Part shown: positions 36,901 through 44,111 of the stretch, in pieces
Numbering within the stretch: the first letter of the stretch is position 1
Layout of the letters: every line of letters starts with the position of its first letter
Assembly (NCBI GenBank): GCA_951813625.1
Contig: CATOTS010000003.1
Coordinates: 116,107 to 180,106 of the forward strand
Length of the DNA stretch: 64,000 nt
Source of the DNA: an uncultured Caldilineaceae bacterium
GTDB lineage: Bacteria > Chloroflexota > Anaerolineae > Caldilineales > Caldilineaceae
Direction: 5' to 3'
Notes under the pieces: generated by a model
What the model saw: only the letters and a program-made list of their open reading frames with translations
The model's database searches: none
What the model was told of the DNA's origin: nothing
Made by a program: the position numbers and the translations under genes

Positions 36901-37748
36901 CCCTGATCCGTCTCCGTTATGTAGACCGGAAGGTGGCGCATATTCACCGGAATCGCCTGCATGAAATCCCGGTACGCTTGAAAATGACAAGAATAGTTGG
37001 GAAAGTCAGGTAACTTGCTGTTGTCCAGGATCAGCGTCGGATTCGCGCCGTGCGTGTAAGTGTGCAGTGTGATCCCGTCGCAGCTGGTCGCGCCGCATTG
37101 CAGCAGGATGTCCTGAAAGTACTTGATCCAATCTCCACTTGCGTTGCCTGGATAGACGGTCTGGCTGTTCCAGGGCGCGACCGCTCCGATCAACACCTGG
37201 TCCTTTTCGTGTCCCTGGAGTTCGCGAATCGACTGCCGGCACATCCCATAGCAACTGGCGTAAAGCTGCGGTGTGATCAACTCTCCGCCCTCTGCCAAAT
37301 CGATAGCGCCTTCTCGGTCAGAAGCCGGAAAAAGGGCGTTGAAGCGTTCTGGCAGGCTGCGAAGCGTGGGGTCGTCGGCGAGCGATTCGTCAGGGTGCGG
37401 GCGCGCAACGGTGGCCGCCGCAGTTGGCCGCTCGGCCACATAGTTCATCTCGTTGCCAATCACCCAGTGGCTGCAACCTTGGCTCGCGGCAACAAAATTG
37501 GCGCACCGGCGGGCAAAATTGGCGTATTCGCTGCTCGGCGGAAGCGTGCCTTGGGGATAATAGCCGTTGTTCAGGCGTACGATCACACCCAGACCCTGGA
37601 GGCTGTACGAGGAATAATCTTTGCCGCTGAGGTCGTGCGGGTCGTGCCCTAATACTTCACTGAATACAATCCAGCCCGTCTTTTCGGCCGCGCGCAGATA
37701 CTCTTCCCCGCCAACGTCATGGATGCCAAAGATGTATTCGCTGTTCAC
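33933..37748 (-). CDS. Giant protein: glycosidase-like barrel, Ig-like domain and three PGRP/amidase-2 domains
   Basis: A 1271-residue protein starting at GTG 37748, with no visible signal peptide. Residues 1-345 resemble a glycoside-hydrolase barrel (HWVIGNEMNY near 95, VYITETDQGG near 278, positions typical of paired acid catalysts). Residues 400-510 resemble an NBR1-type Ig-like domain. Three N-acetylmuramoyl-L-alanine amidase (PGRP) repeats follow at about 590-720, 785-915 and 1015-1160. Only the third keeps all zinc ligands (VHHTALPP, YHVGRHN and NHTVCPG). In the first two the second His is lost and the Cys is Ser (TSSPGS, HTSPGE). A linker near 985 has repeated QQESG units. The likely role is binding or hydrolysis of cell-wall-type glycopeptides; the target is unknown. 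Confidence 0.8.
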   Translation of the reverse strand: MNSEYIFGIHDVGGEEYLRAAEKTGWIVFSEVLGHDPHDLSGKDYSSYSLQGLGVIVRLNNGYYPQGTLPPSSEYANFARRCANFVAASQGCSHWVIGNEMNYVAERPTAAATVARPHPDESLADDPTLRSLPERFNALFPASDREGAIDLAEGGELITPQLYASCYGMCRQSIRELQGHEKDQVLIGAVAPWNSQTVYPGNASGDWIKYFQDILLQCGATSCDGITLHTYTHGANPTLILDNSKLPDFPNYSCHFQAYRDFMQAIPVNMRHLPVYITETDQGGPWENANRGWVQAAFAEVDRWNRQQGQQIHALALYRWPQLDRWHIKGKQGVIEDFRNALRHDYRWQKETEHLKAVSRTTPQPEIQPAEAEPEAPEAEDTEEMELGRGMVYRVQWLKGRPPSPLLAGRRVNFPVTVRNSGTIAWLAEGSEQIALSYHFSQKRERLPFPDGRPMLTPLPHDVAPGEEVTLDAQMILPDQPGNYTLVLDLIRGGQYWFEDMQSDILTRWLSVGEAEPEVVESAPSIPVTEPPAEQDWQRTEPAPRPVSTPDFDLAGEAGSSSVAYQTAVVDIADTLPRGDHSFARRTPDQIRRLVICHTAAPPGVPLVSIAEAHISQGYPGIAYHYFVLASGEILQVSALDAVVNDEAEWSLTGINICLEGNFDGAAPPQVQLTAAAKLCALLLPKFHLNAQSIVGLCELLDTSSPGSTFSAGPAWKRVLHERVVESLTDAPLSEAAEVGEYAPIVPDSVLPASGSERATAAKPAMDDVIGQLPRDPQRMVQRRLEDVEYIVINHTAAPPITPLQTIATAFHRRLPGILYQYFISSNGAVYQTQPLTEVVDGRLPYIARAINIGFAGKFDDDIPTPAQIRSGRDLIAWLLEEIPQLTLASIRGVNEFISHTSPGEQWLQGRRWKDILITAVRMGADGAATIAKAAARADRLDPPGLRQVGEGETSARQVVARSEVQPESGQPQYRQQESGQQESGQQESGREVERPQIQDITVDLPRHPSLRYRTRPLSGISHLAVHHTALPPTIGPEQIAQAHIDEDLTRGKQAWPGLGYHFYIPADGEILQTQPVEARAYHVGRHNYYSVGVVFSGSFMNGYLPTDNQIRSGALLIAWLLQELEIPHSNILGHQEFSNNHTVCPGSEWLGGSRWRDILFAEIGRVQSEVPPYHYMLFPTEEAMGRAMAEAGDYFEKFSPTAGTRLNDALRARYVTLVGTGASLTSEELQRLADTGVEIDRLNDSEEISAAHRLMQLVHYGRRFHSLLES

Positions 37749-38003
37749 CGTTCGCTTAAGTTGTCTACCGTAAATGGAGCGGAATCCGCTACTGCCAATT
37801 TTGCGTGGAAATAGTCACTGTACTTGTATACGGTTTTCGTGGACATCGCGATAAACTCAGGCCTGCGCGGACCCCACATACGAAGTCTTCAGAACAAATA
37901 AACCCCGATACAAATGGGGCAAACAGGGTAGAGGAACGTATGGTAAACCATTGTAATACAAGGAAAAATCAAGGGCAAATGCGGTCAAAAAACAGTGTCT
38001 GCG

Positions 38004-40154
38004 CTAGACCGTCCACTCTCCTGTCCCTGCCTGCACGCGATTGAGCAGATTCAAGAGCGGCCCGCTCTGCTCCTCACCACTCTCGCCATATTCGCTCAGC
38101 CCCAGGAAAATCCTGCGGCGGGCGCGGCGCAAGAGGCCTGCCAACAGGCGGTACAGGCTGTCCTGGCCATACTTTACTTCGTCGCTATCTGTCCAATGCC
38201 GAGTCTTCTCCCAATTGCGCGAAAGTACATGGGGATGGGTCAGGGGCTGATATATCCGCCTCCCCCAACCTTGCGCGCCGATGTCGAGCCAGAACTGAAT
38301 GTCCACAGTGCGGTTCCGCATCAGAAAAGTGTAGGCAGGCGCAATGAAAACTGCATTTTCTGCCTCCGTCCAAGACGGCAGGTAAAGGGCTCCAAGCGCG
38401 CCGCTCTCCACCAATTGAACGTATTCGCGGCCTATGTCGATGTGCCGCGAATTAGGCGGCTCAGCTGGGTCCTCGGATTGCTCTCCGACCGCCCAACGGA
38501 AATTGCGGGCAGATCGGGTGAGTTGATCGGCCGTCCGGGCTGCGTCGGGGCGTTGATGGAACCCGAAGCCAGGCTGGCTGAGCAGTTCACCGAAGATGCG
38601 GGCAAAGAACTGATCGAGAGGCGTGAAGCTGGTCTCCGCTCGGTAATCGGTCAGCCAGGCACGCAGCCGGTCATAGATTTCCCCCGTGGCATAAGATACC
38701 CTCTCCTGCACATCCGCTCGAAGGTCCTCGAAATCAGGCAACGTCCCTTCCGCGGCGCCGCGTCCTCCATAGGCCGCGTGGGCCAGTACGCTGGCACGAA
38801 CCGGATCCAACTGGTCGATGGCGTTGCCGAGAGCCAGCGTTACGTCCGAGGGCAGCGGAACGCGCCGCCAGCTCGGATGCGCCAGGGCGGCCAACGTAAG
38901 CAGCGTTCGCACCACCGGCTCCGCGTTCAGGGGCCTGCTGGGCCGGTGGCTGGTGGACGGAATTTCCTTCTCTTTGAGCCGGGTGTGAATGCTGAAGCGC
39001 AGCGCATCGCTCATAAACGGCGCCAGCACCGCGATCTGACCTGGCGCTACAGCTTCAAGCCTTACCAGCCGCTCGACCTCCCCGACGACCCACTCGATCA
39101 TCTGGGGATAAAAACGATGTGACTGCTGTGGAAAGACGATCCGGGGACCAGATTCCGGACCTGCACGCCCAACGGCACGGTTTTCCTCTGGGCTTCTTTC
39201 ACCAACCGTCCGCCGGAAGGTTAGGCGAAGTCTGTCGATCATACTTTCCAACCCAGGCGCAACTAAGTGAGAGCGGGTCAGCCGCGCCCGGTGATCGACG
39301 CAATCGGCAAGATGCTCCGCATTGATGGGGTCCGCACCCAGAAAGGCCCTATAGCCGCCATCCTCATCAACTATTATTAGCGCACTTTCCAAATGGGGCA
39401 GCCACCGGCCGACCAAATTCTGCCCGGCATAGGTTTCCTCTTCCGCGTTGTCAAAAACCAGATGGCGATATGTGCGAAACAGATGGGCTTCGCACCACTT
39501 ATTTTGGAGTATTTCGTTCCTAAAAATCTGCATTTGCAAGCTGTAGTCGACAAGAGACTTTTTCTTGCAATGCTCCCTGAACTCGAGGCTGATACGTCGA
39601 GCCGTCTGCATAACGTTCCGCCTTGCGATCATCTGCTCACCGGGCGGGATCGTGTTTTCCAGGCGAGCGTACGCCTCGTCGATAGTGAAGCCGTGAAGCG
39701 CCGCCTTATTAAGGTTATCCAGCACCTGGCTGATGATTCGGCTCCTTTGTACCCGGATGGCGTCGAATTCGGCCTGCTGAATGGCTGCGTCCACAAAGCG
39801 CGCCATGTGGTACTGGGTCGTTTCCAGATTGAGGAAAGTCGGCTCTTTGCGGGGATTGTCAATGCCGGCCCCTTCAGCCACCAGCGGCCAGTACAGCGCC
39901 ACGCTCGAACGTGCAAGCGACGCCAGCGTCGTTACCTGCACCTGCGCGCCCGCCGGCACATCCGACCGGCGCAACGCTTCCGTGTAAGGTTGCCCGAGCG
40001 TCCGCTGCGGGACCAACACAAGAATCTGGTCGCCCCGAATCCGTTCCTGGCCAAGCAGCCGTTCAATGCGTTCGATGGCGATGGTCGTCTTGCCCGCGCC
40101 GAATGGACCGGTCAGATACAAAGTATTGGCTTGGAGAAAGAGTTCTTCAGTCAC
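38004..40154 (-). CDS. AddB/UvrD-like P-loop NTPase with atypical motif II
   Basis: A 716-residue protein from GTG 40154. It begins with a Walker A loop GPFGAGKTT (residues 16-24) followed by ILVLVPQRTLGQPYTEAL, as in AddB/RecB-type superfamily 1 proteins. The motif II position reads LVFDNAEEE (about residues 230-238) instead of D-E-x-Q, so the ATPase glutamate is displaced. IAVLAPFMSDALRFSIHTRL is a good motif IV-like strand. No C-terminal PD-(D/E)xK nuclease or iron-sulfur cysteines are seen, and usual AddB is over 1100 residues. It may be a structural or loading subunit, as AddB is. An AddA/RecB partner is not in the window. Confidence 0.65.
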   Translation of the reverse strand: MTEELFLQANTLYLTGPFGAGKTTIAIERIERLLGQERIRGDQILVLVPQRTLGQPYTEALRRSDVPAGAQVQVTTLASLARSSVALYWPLVAEGAGIDNPRKEPTFLNLETTQYHMARFVDAAIQQAEFDAIRVQRSRIISQVLDNLNKAALHGFTIDEAYARLENTIPPGEQMIARRNVMQTARRISLEFREHCKKKSLVDYSLQMQIFRNEILQNKWCEAHLFRTYRHLVFDNAEEETYAGQNLVGRWLPHLESALIIVDEDGGYRAFLGADPINAEHLADCVDHRARLTRSHLVAPGLESMIDRLRLTFRRTVGERSPEENRAVGRAGPESGPRIVFPQQSHRFYPQMIEWVVGEVERLVRLEAVAPGQIAVLAPFMSDALRFSIHTRLKEKEIPSTSHRPSRPLNAEPVVRTLLTLAALAHPSWRRVPLPSDVTLALGNAIDQLDPVRASVLAHAAYGGRGAAEGTLPDFEDLRADVQERVSYATGEIYDRLRAWLTDYRAETSFTPLDQFFARIFGELLSQPGFGFHQRPDAARTADQLTRSARNFRWAVGEQSEDPAEPPNSRHIDIGREYVQLVESGALGALYLPSWTEAENAVFIAPAYTFLMRNRTVDIQFWLDIGAQGWGRRIYQPLTHPHVLSRNWEKTRHWTDSDEVKYGQDSLYRLLAGLLRRARRRIFLGLSEYGESGEEQSGPLLNLLNRVQAGTGEWTV

Positions 40155-40349
40155 GAATACGTTTTCCGGCGCTCGAGGAGCCGAAAACTTTTACCGGATG
40201 CAGTTGTCGTTCGTGGCCTTTTCGAAATTGTGCTTGACCAGGTCGCGCGAAGACGCCGCGCACAATTGCGCGGCGCTTGCCAGGTGGAGAAGAGTGGCCC
40301 AAACGAAGGGGCAGCCCTTACCCCTGCGCGCAAGAACTCTTGTTTGCCG

Positions 40350-41171
40350 TCAGTTGGCCGTGGACTGTTCGGCGAGGAGCGCCTGTATCACCGACTCGGA
40401 ATAGTCATACTGGCCTTCGCCGATCTTCAGATACCGGATTTGGCCGCCCTTGTCGATGAAGTACATCGCCGGCCAGTAGCGGTTATGATAGGAGCGCCAG
40501 GTCGTCCAATCGTTGTCGATCGCGACGGCGAACTCTATCTGCAGCCGTTCCAGCGCTTTCTCCACGTTGTCCACATCCCGTTCATGGGTGAACTCAGGAG
40601 TGTGAACGCCGATAATGACAAAACCGTCGTCCGCGTACTTCTCGTGCCATTCCCTCAACGAGGGAATTACGTTGACGCAGTTGTATCACCCATACGTCCA
40701 GAACTCGACCAACACGACGTTGCCCCGCAGGTCCGCCAACTTGAGCGGGTCGGAGTTCAGCCATATCTCGTTGAGAAGTTCTGGTGCCTCGCCTTGGGGC
40801 CGCAACTTGGCCAGAAGCTCCAGTTGCTGCGCGGTCGGGCCGACGACCAAGGCGGAATCGGCATCGTCCGATGCCGCAGTCTCTTCAACCGCTTCGTCGT
40901 TGCCGTCCTGCGCGGCGGCCATTTCCTCGTCCTTGGCGGCCTGCTCGGCCCGCGTTTCAGCCACACGAGTCTGGATCGCTTCGACCTTTGCGCCCGGATC
41001 AACTTCAGGCTGTGTCGTCGTATCCGGCATAACGCAGCTCACCAGCGTCAACCCGCATACGAAAGCCAGCAAAATGACTCTGTGAAGTCGCGCCTTGCGT
41101 TGCAACGTCCTGCACAGTCGAACGGCCAAACCACGCCCGACGCCCGGGGGGTTGCGCCGTCCGACTGACAT
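40350..41171 (-). CDS. TlpA/DipZ-like thioredoxin-fold lipoprotein, probable selenoprotein (in-frame UGA)
   Basis: Two ORF pieces in one frame are separated by a single TGA at 40688-40686. Read through, they give one 273-residue protein. It has a basic N-terminus, a hydrophobic signal, a lipobox LTLVSC (Cys46) and an acidic Ala/Glu linker to about residue 110. A redoxin domain follows: LADLRGNVVLVEFWTYG-U-YNC-VNVIPSLREWHEKY, then FVIIGVHTPEF and YWPAMYFIDKGG with the cis-proline. Homologues of the DipZ/TlpA type have F-W-T-Y-x-C-x-N-C there, so the UGA replaces the first redox cysteine, giving U162-x-x-C165. A SECIS-like hairpin follows. The function would be extracytoplasmic thiol-disulfide or peroxide chemistry. 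The start is uncertain (41171, 41186 or 41240); no SD is evident. Confidence 0.82.
40649..40667 (-). promoter_or_regulatory. Candidate bacterial SECIS element
   Basis: On the minus strand, ATTCCCTC-GTT-GAGGGAAT forms a perfect 8-bp stem with a 3-nt loop. The loop starts 26 nt after the UGA, inside the known 16-37 nt range. The first loop base is G, as bacterial SECIS loops require. Downstream codons IPSLREW are encoded through it. The element would recruit SelB with Sec-tRNA. Confidence 0.75.
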
Positions 41172-41228
41172 GTCGGAGGGTCCCATCGTTCGAGTTTTCA
41201 CTGTAATATGGCCCAAATGGATGCAAAG

Positions 41229-41251
41229 GGAGGCGCGCATTGCGCGCCTCC
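41229..41251 (-). terminator. Hairpin after the spondin/LysM gene
   Basis: GGAGGCGCGC-att-GCGCGCCTCC is a perfect 10-bp stem in the short gap between the stop of the spondin/LysM gene (41275) and the start of the thioredoxin-like gene. On the minus strand CCCTTTGC follows, a weak U-tract. It would separate the two transcripts. Confidence 0.7.
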
Positions 41252-41274
41252 GTATTTCACTAGTCTACTGCCAG

Positions 41275-43176
41275 CTACTCGTCCGACTTTTCTTCCATTG
41301 CGTCGTCGGATCCCATGGCATTCGCTTCTTCCATAAAGAGATCGGCATCGGCCTGCGTCGGCAACATCAACTCATCGCCGATGTGGATGAGATGGCAGTC
41401 CTCGGTAACGTCACTGTTGTTGACACAGATGGCGGGCCAGTAACTGCTGTCGCCGTAGGCTCTCGCGGCGATCGAGCCCAAAGTGTCGCCGGATTCGACG
41501 GTATAGGGCGTGGGGCCGTCCTCCATCAACACGAGCGGCCCCGTCATGGCGTCGTCCGCCATCATCTCGTCTTTGTCAGAATCCATGTCTTCCTTGTCGG
41601 AGTCCATGTCATCCTTGTCGGAGTCCATGTCATCCTTGTCCGACATCATCTCGTCTGCGTCGGATTCCATCTCGTCGTCTTTGTCGGCCATCATCTCGTC
41701 CTTCTCACCCATCATCATCTTGTCGTCCGTCATCGACATGGCTTCGGTATGGGTGGGAAGCATCAGTTCGTCGCCGACACTGATCCGGTTGCAGTCTTCG
41801 ATCGAGTTGGCGCTGCAGATGATCGACCAGTACTTGGACTCTCCGTAGGCGCGCCTGGAAATGGACCCCAAGGTGTCCCCGGACACGACAGTGTAGGGCG
41901 TGGAGCCGTCTTCCATCAGGGTGATCGATTCAATCATGGCGTCGCCGGCCATCATGTCGTCTTTGTCCGACTCCATGTCGTCTTTGTCCGACTCCATGTC
42001 GTCCTTGTCCGCCATCATCTCGTCCTTATCGGACTCCATCTCGTCCTCATCGGCCATCATCTCGTCTTTCTCACCCACCATCATCTTATCGTCCGTCATG
42101 GACATGGCTTCGGCATGGGTGGGGAGAGTCAGCTCGTCGCCTACATGGATCAGGTTACAGTCTTCGAGCGAGCTGGCGCTGCAGATGATCGACCAGTACC
42201 TGGATTCACCGTAGGCACGCCTGGCGATGGACCCCAAGGTGTCCCCGGACACGACAGTGTAGGGCGTGGGACCGTCATCCATCAGGGTGATGGATTCCGT
42301 CATGGCGTCGCCGGCCATCATGTCGTCTTTGTCCGACTCCATGTCGTCCTCGTCCGCCATCATCTCATCCTTCTCGTCCATCATCTCGTCATCGTCAGCC
42401 ATCATGACTACATCGATGGTGACCTTCAACAAGGCGCTGACTTCGGGATAAGTGAAATCGTCATCCACGACGTGAACGGTCGCCATCCCGTCTGCAGGAC
42501 CCGTGTTGGCCCCGGACTGGCGCGGCGGCTGATTGGCACCGGTGCCCGGCTCCTCATTTGCCTCCGTGCCCGCGTCCCAAAGAAGCAGATCCACGGTTAC
42601 GTCGTGCATCATCATATCCATCGCCATCCCGTCCATGTCGAATAGGGCGATGCCCGCCTCGTCCGGAGCGACGAAAAGGTCGTTGGATTGCACAAACATG
42701 GTGGCAAAGGAGAGATACGGTGTGTCGGGCGTGGCCTTCACCTCGAACTCGTAGGCGCCTCCCGGCAGCAACGGTCCGGGAGCATCCGCACCCGCAGGCG
42801 TATTGAATACGCCCGCATGCAACTCCATGTCGCTCAAGGCGGCAGCCAGTTGGGACGGATCTCCGTCCTCGGCCAGCGCCTCCAGACCGTAGCCGCGATC
42901 CGCCTCACCGGTCGTGAAGAGAGGGCCGGCTTCGCTATGAAGCACCCAAACACCGGGTGCAAAAGGTGTTGGTAGATCGGAGTCACCGGAGACGTTCTCG
43001 ATGCGCACCAGGAAGGTGACCGCATCCTCCATCATCTCCTCCTCGTCTCCACCATGGCTCGACTTCAAAGTCGGCGCCTCTCCCGCCAAGGCAATGCCCG
43101 CAGGCCCCAGCACGATAGAAGTCGATAGCAATAACGCACCAATGACAATCAGCGAAAGCATTCTTCGTTGTTGCAT
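41275..43176 (-). CDS. Secreted spondin-domain protein with three LysM domains and Met/Asp-rich repeats
   Basis: A 633-residue exported protein. A signal peptide (LSLIVIGALLLSTSIVL, ending ALAGEA) is followed by a spondin_N domain at about residues 50-190, with TPFAPGVWVLHSEAGPLF, GPLLPGG and FVQSNDLFVAPDE. Three LysM domains begin near residues 307, 427 and 557 (PYTVVSGDTLGSIARRAYG and variants), each ending with V-G-D-E-L-x-L-P-T. Between them lie linkers of 50-70 residues made of repeats such as DDMESDKDDM and DEMMADKD, extremely rich in Met, Asp, Glu and Lys. LysM domains bind N-acetylglucosamine polymers, so the protein is likely wall- or sheath-associated; the linkers could bind metal or be extended spacers. 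GGAGGGAGG precedes the ATG. Confidence 0.85.
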   Translation of the reverse strand: MQQRRMLSLIVIGALLLSTSIVLGPAGIALAGEAPTLKSSHGGDEEEMMEDAVTFLVRIENVSGDSDLPTPFAPGVWVLHSEAGPLFTTGEADRGYGLEALAEDGDPSQLAAALSDMELHAGVFNTPAGADAPGPLLPGGAYEFEVKATPDTPYLSFATMFVQSNDLFVAPDEAGIALFDMDGMAMDMMMHDVTVDLLLWDAGTEANEEPGTGANQPPRQSGANTGPADGMATVHVVDDDFTYPEVSALLKVTIDVVMMADDDEMMDEKDEMMADEDDMESDKDDMMAGDAMTESITLMDDGPTPYTVVSGDTLGSIARRAYGESRYWSIICSASSLEDCNLIHVGDELTLPTHAEAMSMTDDKMMVGEKDEMMADEDEMESDKDEMMADKDDMESDKDDMESDKDDMMAGDAMIESITLMEDGSTPYTVVSGDTLGSISRRAYGESKYWSIICSANSIEDCNRISVGDELMLPTHTEAMSMTDDKMMMGEKDEMMADKDDEMESDADEMMSDKDDMDSDKDDMDSDKEDMDSDKDEMMADDAMTGPLVLMEDGPTPYTVESGDTLGSIAARAYGDSSYWPAICVNNSDVTEDCHLIHIGDELMLPTQADADLFMEEANAMGSDDAMEEKSDE

Positions 43177-43254
43177 AGGGCAAATTCCTCCCTCCAGGTT
43201 GGTCTTACACAGATGTTATGCAACAATGTGACCGAATAGCGGCCTCACTCTTAT

Positions 43255-43283
43255 ATTGTAGCAAACTATTCGAGATTTGTCAG
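43255..43283 (-). promoter_or_regulatory. Promoter of the spondin/LysM gene
   Basis: On the minus strand, -35 CTGACA (43283-43278), a 17-bp spacer and -10 TACAAT (43260-43255). The start point would be near 43248, leaving a leader of about 72 nt before the SD and ATG 43176. Confidence 0.65.
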
Positions 43284-43361
43284 GTAATAAAGATTACTGA
43301 TTCATTAACCGGGTGCCGCACGTGCCATTCTCACGGCATATTGTGAGGAGTTTCCGCGACC

Positions 43362-44060
43362 ATGACCGGCATAAGGATTCTTGTCGTCGACGATGAACCC
43401 AGCATTCGGGAAGTTGTCAGTCTCTATCTCGAACGAAGCGGTTTTGAGCCTACCGTCGTCGGAGACGGGCAAGTGGCCCTGGATCTGATACGGACCGATC
43501 CGCCGGAACTACTGATTCTGGATGTTATGCTTCCCAGTGTCGACGGCTATGAAATCACCCGACAAGTGCGCGCCACCAGTTCGATTCCGGTCATCCTGCT
43601 GACCTCGCGCAAGGATGAAATCGATCGCATTCTCGGCCTGGAACTGGGCGCCGATGACTACGTGGTCAAACCCTTCAGCCCGCGCGAACTGGTCAGCCGC
43701 GTGAAGGCCGTCCTGCGCCGTACCCAGCAGTCCCCGGCGCAACCCGGTGGCGGGAGTCCGGTAGCGGTCGGCAACATGCGCATCGACCCGCGTACACGCC
43801 AGGTAACTATCGAAGGAAAGGAGGTCGCTCTGACGATCAAGGAGTACGATCTACTGTGGATGTTCGTCAGCAATCCTCATCAAGTTTTCAATCGCACCCA
43901 GCTGCTCGATCGAGTCTGGGGCATAGCCGAATACATCGATGCCAGCACTGTCACCGTCCACGTGCGGCGCCTGCGCGAAAAGATCGAAAAAGACCCTTCG
44001 AACCCGCAACATATTCTGACGGTCTGGGGCGTAGGGTACCGCTTCGAGCCGGGCGGCTGA
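43362..44060 (+). CDS. OmpR/PhoB-family response regulator
   Basis: A 232-residue regulator with a receiver domain. It has acidic residues in VVDDEPS, the phospho-acceptor Asp in LLILDVMLPS (about residue 53), the conserved threonine in ILLTSRKD and the lysine in VVKPFSPREL. A winged-helix DNA-binding domain follows from about residue 130 (LTIKEYDLLWMF, VWGIAEYIDASTVTVHVRRL). It is divergent from the spondin/LysM gene and is followed after about 50 bp by its sensor kinase. GAGGAG precedes the ATG. The target genes are unknown; the divergent neighbour is a natural candidate. Confidence 0.95.
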   Translation: MTGIRILVVDDEPSIREVVSLYLERSGFEPTVVGDGQVALDLIRTDPPELLILDVMLPSVDGYEITRQVRATSSIPVILLTSRKDEIDRILGLELGADDYVVKPFSPRELVSRVKAVLRRTQQSPAQPGGGSPVAVGNMRIDPRTRQVTIEGKEVALTIKEYDLLWMFVSNPHQVFNRTQLLDRVWGIAEYIDASTVTVHVRRLREKIEKDPSNPQHILTVWGVGYRFEPGG

Positions 44061-44111
44061 TGAGCGCGCCAGACACTACACCCGTGTGGCTTTCCCTTAA
44101 CGGAGCGCTAT

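Noticed and set aside
40350..40688. Reading the thioredoxin-like gene as two separate genes or as a nonsense pseudogene
   Set aside because: The downstream piece has no credible own start. Both pieces are in one frame and complement each other as one redoxin domain. The stop is UGA at the redox-cysteine column with a SECIS-like hairpin. Selenocysteine explains all of this better, although a sequencing error cannot be excluded.
39393..41168. Plus-strand open frame of 591 codons
   Set aside because: It runs antisense through the AddB-like and redoxin genes, is Arg/His-rich and low in recognisable motifs, and is typical of a GC-rich shadow ORF.
41095..42645. Plus-strand open frame of 516 codons with His/Val repeats
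   Set aside because: Its repeats (HHLVFVR-like) are the reverse reading of the Met/Asp repeats in the spondin/LysM gene; it has no signal or domain of its own.
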